A stretch of DNA of 64,000 bases from Candidatus Bipolaricaulota bacterium (GTDB lineage Bacteria > Bipolaricaulota > Bipolaricaulia > UBA7950 > UBA9294): the NCBI GenBank assembly GCA_027007005.1, contig JALTFO010000048.1:1-64000 (forward strand), in the 5' to 3' direction. This document shows, in pieces, positions 1 to 8,295 of the stretch (the stretch's first letter is position 1; the number at the start of each line of letters is the position of its first letter). A program made the translations under genes and the position numbers. The notes beneath the pieces were generated by a model that did not search any database, had not been told where the DNA came from, and saw only the letters and a list, made by a program, of their open reading frames with translations.

Positions 1-872
1 TAGACCTGGTTGAGCTTCGTCCCGGCCACTTCATCGATGTCGAACACGTTGTCGGGCATCCCCGGCATCGCTACCAGCGGCTTCACCGAGGATAGATCGA
101 TCTCCAGCGTGGAGTCATAGACAGCATCCTCGTCCGGGGACAGCTCTGACCAATCACTCTCCCGCTTCTGCATCTTGAGGAACGATCTTGTGATCTCGTC
201 TGAAGGGAAGATCGAAGAAGTTGCCCCGGTCTCGGTGCACATGTTGGTGATCGTCGCTCTTTCGGGGACGGAGAGGGTCTTCACGCCAGGGCCGGTGAAC
301 TCGATGAAGTGGCCGACCCCGCCCTTAACGGATATGCGGCGCAGGATCTCCAGAGCGACGTCCTTTGCCCCCACTCCGTTGGTGAGCTTCCCGGTGAGGA
401 TGACATTCAGCATCTTGGGGACGATGACGTAGAACAGTCCCCCACCCGCGGCCACGGCAACGTCCATCCCACCGGCGCCGATACCGAGCATCCCAAGACC
501 ACCTGCGGTCGGTGTGTGGGAGTCCGACCCAAGGAGTGTCTTGCCAGGAACGCCGAAGCGTTCATAGTGAAGTTGGTGACAGACGCCGTTCCCGTTTTTG
601 GAGAACTTTGCCCCGTAGTGGGAGGCGATCGTCTGTAGGAAGACGTGATCGTCGGTCGACTCACCCTTGAACCCAAGCGATGTATGATCGCAGTAAGAGA
701 CGACCTTCTCCGCTTTTACCTTCTTCAAGCCGAGCGACTCGAACTCAAGCCAGGCCATCGTTCCAGTTGAGTCCTGCGTGAGACAATGGTCGATACGGAT
801 TCCGACCTCCGCCCCCCGCTTTAGGGTTCCTTCCTGCACGTGATGTGAGAGAATCTTTTCCGTCATCGTCAT
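1..872 (-). CDS. Aconitate hydratase (aconitase), N-terminal ~290 residues, cut by the window edge
   Basis: This should interconvert citrate and isocitrate in the cytoplasm, using a 4Fe-4S cluster. The protein reads MTEKILSHHVQEG at its start and contains the family motif GSDSHTPTAGGLG followed by GIGAGGMDVA, plus a CDHTS motif; these are typical of the aconitase/isopropylmalate dehydratase large-subunit family. The C-terminal part, with the cluster cysteines, lies beyond base 1. The start is uncertain: ATG at 872, ATG at 866 or GTG at 878 are all in frame, and the GAGGTG ribosome-binding site at 890-885 is best spaced for the GTG. A long palindrome lies just upstream at 902-935. Homoaconitase or LeuC would be alternatives, but the N-terminus fits aconitase best. 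Confidence 0.85.
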   Translation of the reverse strand, partial: MTMTEKILSHHVQEGTLKRGAEVGIRIDHCLTQDSTGTMAWLEFESLGLKKVKAEKVVSYCDHTSLGFKGESTDDHVFLQTIASHYGAKFSKNGNGVCHQLHYERFGVPGKTLLGSDSHTPTAGGLGMLGIGAGGMDVAVAAGGGLFYVIVPKMLNVILTGKLTNGVGAKDVALEILRRISVKGGVGHFIEFTGPGVKTLSVPERATITNMCTETGATSSIFPSDEITRSFLKMQKRESDWSELSPDEDAVYDSTLEIDLSSVKPLVAMPGMPDNVFDIDEVAGTKLNQV

Positions 873-901
873 GCTCACGCTGATCACCTCATGGGGATAT
901 T

Positions 902-935
902 CTCATTATGCAAGAACATGTTCTTGTTTTATGAG
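902..935. promoter_or_regulatory. 34-bp near-perfect palindrome upstream of aconitase (candidate operator)
   Basis: The core CAAGAACATGTTCTTG (911-926) is a perfect 16-bp palindrome. It is flanked symmetrically by CTCATTA (902-908) and TTATGAG (929-935), which pair except at one position. There is no loop and no T-run, so it looks like a binding site for a dimeric regulator rather than a terminator. It ends 24 bases upstream of the possible GTG start of aconitase. The regulator is unknown. Confidence 0.55.
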
Positions 936-1758
936 GCAGGATACCGAGATGAGAGAGAGTTGTCAAGGAGAGGAGGAACGGGGAAGAACCTTGAACGTGG
1001 AGCGCGGAAGTGCGAATGCGAAGCGAAAAACGAGAAAAGTATGCATCACGCAACAAGCACCACGGGGAGCAATGCAAGAGCTCTGTAATGGGTTATGTTG
1101 GGTCATGCATGATCAGACAAACCAGATAAGTAATGCTTTCCTTCGCGATCTCGGCGTTCTTGAGCGAGCGTAAGCGAGCGGGCGAGAGAATGCTCGGAAC
1201 GCGGGACTTGGAGCTTAGAACGCGGACGGAGGGCAGATTTCTCACGACGAAGGGCACGAAGAGCATTAAGGGATGGAAAGCCTTTCACTCTCTGAGATAT
1301 CCCTGTCTTTCTTGTTCGGCGAGGTAAAGCAGGTGCTGCAACGTCGACAGTTCGACAGCAGCAAACCTTTCGTGTGGCGACGGTGGAAGCTCTTGAATGG
1401 TAAGTAGGTCGTTCAAGAGCCAAGGGCATTATTGGCTCGGGCGAAGAATATATACGTGAGGACTGCTCCTACAACGTAGGCGATAGAGGTAATCAAGAAG
1501 AGCGGTATGAGTGCTGCCATCATCAATGCTGCACTTACAAGCAAGGTCGCCCGATACGGGATAACTCCGCCTGCTGAGCCACGGAGAGAGTGAGCGAATA
1601 TGCCTTGGTATCCTTGCGAGAGACAGCCCGCTTGTAGGGTTTCTCAAGCTTGCTACATGAAACAGCAATGGACCAAGTGTCTGGAAGGATTCGATTACCC
1701 TGTGGGGTTCTTGAGTTGTAAAGCCATCCATAGAAAGCTACCATTGAATCGGCCAAAT
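936..1758. other. Gene-free stretch between aconitase and diaminopropionate ammonia-lyase
   Basis: I find no convincing coding sequence here; the open frames are short, lack ribosome-binding sites and have no recognisable motifs. The sequence around 1145-1190 is a run of GAGCGAGCG-like units, and 1238-1270 contains GACGAAGGGCACGAAGAGC, a type of low-complexity text often seen in dispersed intergenic repeats. An imperfect hairpin GCTGC/GTCG...CGAC/GCAGC sits at 1335-1362. It may be decayed sequence or a regulatory leader. Confidence 0.4.
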
Positions 1759-1772
1759 GGAGGGTGAGAGGT

Positions 1773-3020
1773 ATGGACTCAGTTAATTGGATCATCAATA
1801 AGCGTGCCTGGTCGGATGTGCACAGCAAGTGGCCAGAGCGCGTAATCCCCAGGGATGTGCCGAGGATTGTCCGCAAGTTCCACGCGCAGATTCCAGGGTA
1901 TCGTATTAGCCCGCTGAAGGGGCTCGATCGGCTCGCGTCGATGCTTGGTGTGGGCGGTATTTGGGTGAAGGATGAATCGCAGAGGCTTGCCCTCAATTCC
2001 TTCAAGGTGTTGGGAGGATCGTATGCCATCTACAACGTGCTCAGGCAGAAGCTTGGCTTGCTTTCAAGGGAGGTCTCGCTTGCTGAGTTAACGTCCCCGG
2101 AGGCGCGCGAGAAGTTAGGAGTGATCACCTTTGCTACTGCTACCGACGGGAACCATGGCCGCGGGGTAGCGTGGGCGGCAAGAAAGCTCGGACACCGCGC
2201 GATCATCTACGTCCCGAGGGGAACAGCACAGGCGCGGATCGACGCGATCAAGGGGTACGGGGCAAAGGTTATCGTCATCGATGGCAACTACGATGAGGCC
2301 GTCGATAAGATCAAAGAGGACGCGCGCAAGCAAGGCTGGCAGGTGGTGTCGGACACGGCATGGGAGGGATATGAGGACATTCCCACGTGGATAATGCAGG
2401 GGTACACGACACTGTTCTCCGAAGCGCAAGAGCAGCTGGCCGCACAAGGGATCATTAAGCCGACGCACGTCTTTGTGCAGGCCGGAGTGGGATCCCTCTC
2501 CGGCTCGGCTGTGGCGTTCTATCGCACCCTGCTCGGTTCCGAGGCCCCGTTGTTTACTGTGGTGGAACCGACGAATGCTGCCTGCTTGTTCGAATCTGCG
2601 AGGATCGGCGATGGGAAGCCGTACAAGATCGAAGGTAGTCTCGATACCATCATGGCTGGGCTTTCCTGTGGGCGGCCCAATCCGATCGCCTGGAATGTCC
2701 TCTGGGACTGCACGCACGTCTTCATCTCTTGCCCAGATTTCGTGGCGGCAAGGGGGATGCGGATGTACGCAGTGCCTCTCGCCGGCGATCCATTTATCGT
2801 GTCCGGCGAATCTGGAGCAGTGACCCTTGGAGTGTTGTCATTGATCATGCAACGACCAGAACTGGCACCCCTGCGAAGGCGGTTGAGTTTGGGACAGGAT
2901 TCTCAGGTGTTGTTGGTGAATAGCGAAGGGAATACCGATCCTGACGACTTCCGTAAGGTGGTGTGGGAGGGAGCACACGCCGTGCCGCGGGGGTTCAAGG
3001 TGACGGAGCTAAGAAGCTAG
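1773..3020 (+). CDS. dpaL: Diaminopropionate ammonia-lyase (PLP enzyme, YgeX/DpaL family)
   Basis: This cytoplasmic PLP enzyme converts 2,3-diaminopropionate to pyruvate and two ammonia. The 415-residue protein (E. coli enzyme about 400) has the fold-type II motif SFKVLGGSYAI, in which Lys78 should hold PLP, preceded by GIWVKDES. Further motifs are TDGNHGRGVAWAAR, VFVQAGVGSLSGS in the phosphate-binding region, and SEGNTDP near the C-terminus. The ATG at 1773 is preferred because GGAGGG lies 8 bases upstream; a GTG at 1764 is in frame but sits too close to that site. It stands alone between a gene-free stretch and a convergent gene. Threonine or serine dehydratases are more distant alternatives. 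Confidence 0.9.
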   Translation: MDSVNWIINKRAWSDVHSKWPERVIPRDVPRIVRKFHAQIPGYRISPLKGLDRLASMLGVGGIWVKDESQRLALNSFKVLGGSYAIYNVLRQKLGLLSREVSLAELTSPEAREKLGVITFATATDGNHGRGVAWAARKLGHRAIIYVPRGTAQARIDAIKGYGAKVIVIDGNYDEAVDKIKEDARKQGWQVVSDTAWEGYEDIPTWIMQGYTTLFSEAQEQLAAQGIIKPTHVFVQAGVGSLSGSAVAFYRTLLGSEAPLFTVVEPTNAACLFESARIGDGKPYKIEGSLDTIMAGLSCGRPNPIAWNVLWDCTHVFISCPDFVAARGMRMYAVPLAGDPFIVSGESGAVTLGVLSLIMQRPELAPLRRRLSLGQDSQVLLVNSEGNTDPDDFRKVVWEGAHAVPRGFKVTELRS

Positions 3021-3039
3021 CGCAGCGATCTTCTTTGCG

Positions 3040-4377
3040 CTACGGCACAGGCGCTTCCTGTTCAGCTTCCATCAGGATTGCTGTCTTTGTAGCATCGACG
3101 ATCGATTCGAACTCGTTCATAGCGTAGGTCCAGGGTGGAACAGTCCCGTCCTCTGCCGGCTGAAATAGCTTGTTGGGGTCAAACAGGATCCACGCACCGA
3201 CGGTATCCAACATCTGGTTGCGCTTGCAATAAGAGATGAACCTCCTCCAGCGCTTTGCAAACTTCTTTGCCGCTAGAACATGTGTGTCGACGCGATAACC
3301 CTCACCTACTAGCCGCAGTGCCGTCTGGATGATTGCCTGTTTCAGAGCTCCGGCGTGGATCAGTTGGCCACGCATGGCGAGCGTCCACATTCCGACGGCG
3401 GCAAGCTGAGAGAATGTGATCGTCCCCAACCGCGACACGGCATTTATCACCTTCTTCTCCAAGCCAGGAAGTTCCTTCACTCTGTGTAGCTGCTTCCCGA
3501 TGGTGAGGAAGGCGCGCTGCCTACCCGTGGTCATAAAGTCGTAGGTGATGTTCATAGGGAGGACGTTTGGATTGCGTGCCATCTTAACAATCCGGATGAG
3601 CCCTGCCTTGGCCTCCTCAAACTTGCCGTCCTTCTCCAGCCCTCCTTCAGGAGCTATGTATAGGGGATCTCCTTCATCGAGCACCGCCGCGAAACGAGCT
3701 AGTGCATCCAACGTCTCTCTCACGTGCTGCGTGCGGAGCTTCCGTCTGATTTCGGGGGCAAACACGGAGAACTCGCGCTCCCGATCGAGTGCCCGGTGAT
3801 AGCGAAAGCGCAGCACGCCCGAGATGTGAGTGGTTGCCTTGGCTCCGGGGATCATCTCCTGCACCGAACGCGAGAACAGATCTCCAACGGGCACGTTCCC
3901 TATTATCTCTAGAACTGTACGCAGATGTGCCTTTAGCTTGCGCCCATGTAGGTACCCGATCGGATAAGCACGGATCGCCTTGAGTACCGCACTGAGGTTG
4001 GCCGGATAGATCAAGCGACGCAGCCACTGCGGCCGATGTAGGACATAGTCTGATAGATAACCGGGCAGGAACATGCGCTCAGCAGCGACAAACGCGATCC
4101 CTTTCCCTGTCCCATTTCTTGCGCGATACAGCTTCGGCCCAAGGATGATGATGTCGAAGTCGGTCTTGTGGTTCGCTACAACCAGTGTTCCATCTGGGTT
4201 GCTAAGATTCGGCCTTCCGCTCACCTCTAGGTCGAACATTATGTGCTGACCGATCGGGAACGCGGCAACGAGAAACTTTCTGATCAACCTTCCCCACCAC
4301 GGCGTGTGCGGTGCGCGGACGCTCCTTGTCGCAACGGCTATCATGGCCAGCGAAAGGTTCAATAGTTCATGATTCAT
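3040..4377 (-). CDS. PlsC-like 1-acyl-glycerol-phosphate acyltransferase family protein
   Basis: This is a probable membrane-associated acyltransferase for phospholipid or glycolipid assembly. The 445-residue protein has the HX4D catalytic motif NHKTDFD (His70, Asp75) and the PEGG motif in YIAPEGGLEKDGKF, both hallmarks of lysophospholipid acyltransferases. It is longer than PlsC (about 240), with a C-terminal region rich in basic and aromatic residues. AGGAAG lies 7 bases before the ATG. It is divergent from a GT-B glycosyltransferase at 4456, which hints at a shared role in membrane lipid or glycolipid synthesis; that link is inference. Substrate unknown. Confidence 0.7.
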   Translation of the reverse strand: MNHELLNLSLAMIAVATRSVRAPHTPWWGRLIRKFLVAAFPIGQHIMFDLEVSGRPNLSNPDGTLVVANHKTDFDIIILGPKLYRARNGTGKGIAFVAAERMFLPGYLSDYVLHRPQWLRRLIYPANLSAVLKAIRAYPIGYLHGRKLKAHLRTVLEIIGNVPVGDLFSRSVQEMIPGAKATTHISGVLRFRYHRALDREREFSVFAPEIRRKLRTQHVRETLDALARFAAVLDEGDPLYIAPEGGLEKDGKFEEAKAGLIRIVKMARNPNVLPMNITYDFMTTGRQRAFLTIGKQLHRVKELPGLEKKVINAVSRLGTITFSQLAAVGMWTLAMRGQLIHAGALKQAIIQTALRLVGEGYRVDTHVLAAKKFAKRWRRFISYCKRNQMLDTVGAWILFDPNKLFQPAEDGTVPPWTYAMNEFESIVDATKTAILMEAEQEAPVP

Positions 4378-4455
4378 CCATATTCTTCCTACCTTTGCTT
4401 GTATCGAGCGGTACCACTACCATAAAATACACCACTTGCCCGCAAAAGGAAAGCC

Positions 4456-5538
4456 ATGAACGAACATACTACCAAGAAAGTGTTGTTTGGAACGAGCTCG
4501 TGGGGACTGGGTCACGCCACCCGCGATCTGAATCTCATCCGTGGTCTGCTGTCACGTGGTTGCGATGTGACGCTCGTCTCGACGGGAAATGCACTACAGG
4601 TCCTCAAGGACGAACTGGGCGACTCCTGTCGTTACCTTGATTGGCCAGATATCCCTTCCAGCGTAGCGCGGTCAAGTTTCTTGTTCTACATGAAGACAAC
4701 AACCAACATTCCACGCATCATCTGGACTTGGCACAACGAGAAGCGCCTCGTTTCCAACCTGTTACGGAGGGAACACTTCGATCTTATTGTTACTGATCAC
4801 CGCAATGGTCTCGTCCGTAGCGACGTTCCTTCGTACTTCATCACCCACAGTCCACGCTACATTGCCCCGTGGCGTGATCCGTTCATGGAGGGAGTGATGG
4901 AATGGTTCTTGGCGCGCTGGTTTGCCCCGGTGAGAGGAATCCTCGTTCCCGACGACGAAGACGGTGGAATGAGCGGGGACATGAGCCACAAAATCAGGTT
5001 CACTCCTAGGGAGAAGATCACGTATCTTGGCATACTCTCAAGCGTACACCGTCGCGACCTACCGCAAGACATCGATTACTTCATCACCATTTCTGGCCCG
5101 GAGCCGCAGCGGACGATGTTTGCCGAGAAAGTTCTATCACAGGTCAAAGCTCTCAGCGGAAAGATCGTGATCGCTCTGGGAATACCGGGTGGTAGAGCAC
5201 CGGAGCTGGGAAATGGGATCGAGGTCTATCCTTACCTGAACCGAGAAAAACAGGAAGAAATGCTCAATCGCGCCAAACTAGTGGTCTGCCGTTCGGGGTA
5301 CACCACATTGATGGAGCTAGCCGAGATCGGAAGGAGAGCGCTCCTCATCCCTACTCCCGGCCAATCAGAGCAGGAGTACCTGGCAAAGACACTGCGTGAA
5401 CGGGGAGTGTTCTACAGTGTGAAGCAGACTAAGCTTGATCTGGTGCGCGATACGGACCTTGCTCGTAACTACCCGGGGTACACGCCGGAGCACCTGACGG
5501 AGAAATCCGTGGAGCGGTTCCTCCAAACTGTGCTCTAA
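4456..5538 (+). CDS. MurG-like (GT28) UDP-sugar glycosyltransferase
   Basis: This 360-residue GT-B glycosyltransferase should transfer a sugar from a nucleotide donor. The N-terminus TSSWGLGHATRDLNLIRGL carries the GxGHxxR acceptor-side motif of MurG-like enzymes. The C-terminal half has VVCRSGYTTLMELAEIGRR and PTPGQSEQEYLAKTL, the donor-binding Gly-rich loop and the Q-x-x-E-Q/N region of GT28 enzymes. There are no clear membrane spans; a peripheral membrane enzyme is likely. It is divergent from the acyltransferase at 4377, so a glycolipid product is plausible but not shown. Confidence 0.7.
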   Translation: MNEHTTKKVLFGTSSWGLGHATRDLNLIRGLLSRGCDVTLVSTGNALQVLKDELGDSCRYLDWPDIPSSVARSSFLFYMKTTTNIPRIIWTWHNEKRLVSNLLRREHFDLIVTDHRNGLVRSDVPSYFITHSPRYIAPWRDPFMEGVMEWFLARWFAPVRGILVPDDEDGGMSGDMSHKIRFTPREKITYLGILSSVHRRDLPQDIDYFITISGPEPQRTMFAEKVLSQVKALSGKIVIALGIPGGRAPELGNGIEVYPYLNREKQEEMLNRAKLVVCRSGYTTLMELAEIGRRALLIPTPGQSEQEYLAKTLRERGVFYSVKQTKLDLVRDTDLARNYPGYTPEHLTEKSVERFLQTVL

Positions 5539-5825
5539 CTCCGAGAATAGGGATGGAATATCGGCATCAGCTCTTCTTGCTACGAGTCATCACTTGCCAC
5601 AATGCTCGTAGGCACCTAGATCAGGGGCTGCTCCACAAGCGCGCAGAACGCCTTCCGGTTCCAAATCGGGGAGCTCAAGCCTCACAAATCGGAGTACCCA
5701 CCGGCATGCACCTCCTCTCCCGATGAGCGTGCATCGCAATTTAAGACCAAGTTCCCTTCTCCACAACTAGCTTTAGATTCCGAGATCCGAGAGGCTACTT
5801 TGGCAGTTTATTGCATTTAGAACCA
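5539..5825. other. Gene-free stretch, possibly decayed coding sequence
   Basis: No intact gene is visible. On the minus strand short open pieces such as GNLVLNCDARSSGEE occur without start or stop context, next to the broken VOC gene at 5826-6045, so part of this may be its decayed C-terminal half. No hairpin with a T-run is evident after the glycosyltransferase stop. Confidence 0.3.
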
Positions 5826-6045
5826 CGCCCAGTCAATCTTAAAGGTACTTGCCCACTCTTCGGGATGAGCCTTCTGCCGATTTGGTGGTCGTTGGTTTTG
5901 CTACGCTGTAAGGCTCTCCTTTAATCGGCATCAAATCCATCTTCCAGGCTAGCGCTTCTTTGTAGAACTGCTTTGCTCTTTAAACGTCGATCATCAAGAT
6001 CTTGCACCAACTGAAGTCAGCGTGTGTCTCAAACATGCTCTTCAT
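5826..6045 (-). pseudogene. VOC (glyoxalase/bleomycin resistance) family protein, interrupted
   Basis: Reading from ATG 6045, preceded by GGAGGATTGGG, gives MKSMFETHADFSWCKILMIDV, then an in-frame TAA at 5982-5980, then RAKQFYKEALAWKMDLMPIKG and EPYSVAK. This matches the start of small VOC proteins (W-x-E-L-x-T-D-V-xx-A-K-x-F-Y...GW). A nonsense codon thus breaks the gene at codon 22. After PYSVAK the frame no longer resembles the family, so at least one frameshift also occurred. Confidence 0.6.
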
Positions 6046-6150
6046 CCCAATCCTCCTCCGGCGCTTTCCATCATCATCACGCAAGATCACGCAGGCAAAG
6101 CATTGACGACAAGGCATGTCTGGCGTATCCTAAACACGGGTGATCTGCGG

Positions 6151-6522
6151 ATGACAAAATCGACAAGGGGTCAAGTGGATCGGTTCACGTGGGCTATTCT
6201 CCTGCTTATCTTCGGGGTGTTCCTCTTGATCAATCGTGAGTCGATCAACTGGATCGGTTTCTTAATCGCAGCCGGATTCCTCGTCGCTGCGGCCTTCTAT
6301 AAGCAGTCCCGCGGATGGGGAAAAGACGTACTTGGACTGATTTTCGGTATCGTCCTTGGAGCGCTGGGTGTGGGGAAGCACTATGCGGTTGATGTTCCAT
6401 GGATTGCAATCGCGGCAATTGCTGTTGCGATCATGCTCTTGTTCGAGGTATTCAGGAAGGGCAAGCGAAAAGAAGGCGCAGGGCAAGTGATCAACGTTAG
6501 TCATCCAAAGTCAGAAGAGTAA
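6151..6522 (+). CDS. Small membrane protein of unknown function
   Basis: This 123-residue protein has about four hydrophobic segments (about residues 12-28, 33-47, 59-72, 80-97) with a basic, hydrophilic C-terminal tail of about 25 residues. The first stretch contains AILLLIFGVFLLINRESINW, like the short DUF-type envelope proteins of unknown function. I chose the ATG at 6151, which opens a normal N-terminus (MTKSTRGQVDRF) before the first span; the open frame extends upstream but that part overlaps the broken VOC gene antisense and has no membrane or domain character. Function unknown. Confidence 0.55.
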   Translation: MTKSTRGQVDRFTWAILLLIFGVFLLINRESINWIGFLIAAGFLVAAAFYKQSRGWGKDVLGLIFGIVLGALGVGKHYAVDVPWIAIAAIAVAIMLLFEVFRKGKRKEGAGQVINVSHPKSEE

Positions 6523-6548
6523 CGCTTTCAAGAAGGCATGAACTGCCT

Positions 6549-7157
6549 TCACTTGCCTGCCCGCAAGAGGCCTACTATGATCGCTTTTGCCTCCATCAGA
6601 TCGGCTGCCCTGAGATAGGGCACCCCCGCAGGGAGCAACTGGTGCATCCAAGGCTTGTCACCGACAAGGATGAACTCGGCAATCTCCGCTCGCTTGGCAG
6701 CGAGAAGGTCCAGGTGTGCATCTCCAATCGCGATTGCCTCATCGGGACGGATCTTGAGCTTACCCAGTGCGGAGAGAAAAGCCTGCGGGTCGGGCTTGAG
6801 CGCAGTGTCATCACGGCTTGAGACAATGTCGAAGGAAAGGGGATGCTTTGCGAGAACACGCTCGACGCTCCGGCGAGAGTTATTAGTGATCAGTGCACAC
6901 TTGACATGAGCCACATGCAGCAATTGCAATAACTCCCTCGTCCCAGGAGCAAGTGTTCCATTTTCGACCCCCAGTGCCTCATGGCGCTCCAGTATTCGAA
7001 TGCCTCGGACGCGCTCCTGGGAGGACATGTCCATGAGCTGTTTGTAGATCGGCCGGCCGTCAACGGGAACGCCGATCTCCTGGCGCACAGCGAGCCAATC
7101 GATCGGTGCATCCCAGATCGTCCCATCCATATCGAATAACACAGCACGAATTGTCAT
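6549..7157 (-). CDS. HAD-superfamily phosphatase (phosphoglycolate phosphatase-like)
   Basis: This 202-residue soluble phosphatase has HAD motif I DMDGT (nucleophile Asp9, acid Asp11), motif II ITNNSRRSVE, motif III with KPDPQAF and motif IV GDAHLDLLAAKRA. The helical cap inserted after motif I (about residues 15-80) makes it a subfamily I enzyme like phosphoglycolate phosphatase or beta-phosphoglucomutase. The substrate cannot be told from sequence. It ends next to a convergent small membrane protein. Confidence 0.8.
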   Translation of the reverse strand: MTIRAVLFDMDGTIWDAPIDWLAVRQEIGVPVDGRPIYKQLMDMSSQERVRGIRILERHEALGVENGTLAPGTRELLQLLHVAHVKCALITNNSRRSVERVLAKHPLSFDIVSSRDDTALKPDPQAFLSALGKLKIRPDEAIAIGDAHLDLLAAKRAEIAEFILVGDKPWMHQLLPAGVPYLRAADLMEAKAIIVGLLRAGK

Positions 7158-7207
7158 AGAAGCGCTATATTACCCGAAAACACCACTCAGTGGGTGATCG
7201 GTTGGCA

Positions 7208-8245
7208 TTATTGTGTAGGCCCAGGCCTATCCGGGATGGGGAGGCCAAGAAGCTGACGGTAACTGTCGTAGTACGAGTCATCGATCTCAGTGACGGCGGT
7301 CCAACCGTAGAAGCCTTCTCCCCATAGTGCTTTCCCTTCTTTTGTGCCAAGCTGCTCCTCGACCGCGGCAACGATTCGGTCACTGACATCGGATGGGAAA
7401 TCAGGACCGAATGCGAGACAGTCGTTCGGGATTGGCCCGATCACAGCTAGTACCCCGATCCGTCTGATGACATCATCAAGGTCATAGATGTTCCTCACCG
7501 CTCGCCGTAGATCCATGCAAGTTCCGCGCAGCTCCTTACGGTAAGGAGCATTGTTCCAGCGGTCCCAGATCCACAGTTCCGGATCGTCTCCGGGTTTCCA
7601 AGCTGTATTGCTGCAACCGGACGGCGGTAGTGGTGGATTGCCATACCCCGTGCAGAAATCGCCCTGCCCTTCGAGCAGTGCAACCATGGAGTTGATGTGC
7701 CCGCCGCTTTCGACGGTATTACTGAAGCTAATCCCCAGTCTATCGAAGAGCATCTTAGGCAGAACATAACCCGAGGTGGAGCCGCGATCGCTGTAGATCC
7801 ACGTCTTGCCGTTCAGGTCTTGGAGCGAGTCAATCCCCGAATCGCGGGGAACGTAAATCCGGGAGAAGTAGTAGGGATACCCATGGCGCACCGCCGCAAG
7901 GCGTGGTGTGACATCGCCCTTGGTCAATTGGTAGATGCGGACGTATTGATCGGTGGTGACAAACCCGAACGTGTCTCCATCGGAGGAGGCGAACGCTTCG
8001 ACCATTGCCGCGTAATCGGACTGCAGGCTCACCTCGATGTAAAGGCCGGTTTTATCATAGAGCGCTTCAGCGATTTGCTTGCCACGGATGGCAAGCTGGG
8101 AAGACTCGGTCGATGGGACGAGGAGCATGTAGATCGGCCGCTCTCTCGTACCTAGTTTCGCTCCAAACACGTAGCTCGAAATAGACAGTAAGGCTCCGAT
8201 CACGATGAATGTCATAATTGATCTCTGCAAACTCCATGTTTTCAT
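7208..8245 (-). CDS. PhnD-like phosphate/phosphonate-type ABC substrate-binding protein (orphan)
   Basis: This is an exported binding protein of 345 residues with an N-terminal signal or anchor (about residues 8-28, IMTFIVIGALLSISSYVFG). It has the PhnD-family pattern: IYMLLVPSTESSQ at the first strand, the ligand-loop LQSDYAAMVEAF, DGDTFGFVTT, and YSDRGSTSGYVLPK in the hinge lobe. This family binds phosphonates, phosphite or related small anions. No ATPase or permease gene lies next to it, so its transporter must be elsewhere or it acts as a sensor protein. It is followed downstream by a HAD phosphatase on the same strand, separated by 50 bases. Confidence 0.75.
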   Translation of the reverse strand: MKTWSLQRSIMTFIVIGALLSISSYVFGAKLGTRERPIYMLLVPSTESSQLAIRGKQIAEALYDKTGLYIEVSLQSDYAAMVEAFASSDGDTFGFVTTDQYVRIYQLTKGDVTPRLAAVRHGYPYYFSRIYVPRDSGIDSLQDLNGKTWIYSDRGSTSGYVLPKMLFDRLGISFSNTVESGGHINSMVALLEGQGDFCTGYGNPPLPPSGCSNTAWKPGDDPELWIWDRWNNAPYRKELRGTCMDLRRAVRNIYDLDDVIRRIGVLAVIGPIPNDCLAFGPDFPSDVSDRIVAAVEEQLGTKEGKALWGEGFYGWTAVTEIDDSYYDSYRQLLGLPIPDRPGPTQ

Positions 8246-8295
8246 GTCACATCCCCTATACAGATGGTTCTCACACGCTTCTCTTGCCTAGTACC

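Noticed and set aside
911-926. Possible LexA/SOS box (GAAC...GTTC) before aconitase
   Set aside because: The half sites are separated by 2 bases, not the 4 of the Gram-positive-type box, and aconitase is not an SOS gene.
1103-2029. Minus-strand open frames in the gene-poor region and over dpaL
   Set aside because: They are low-complexity or antisense to dpaL, with no start context and no domain.
6022-6150. N-terminal extension of the small membrane protein
   Set aside because: It is antisense to the VOC pseudogene, proline-rich at random and not membrane-like.
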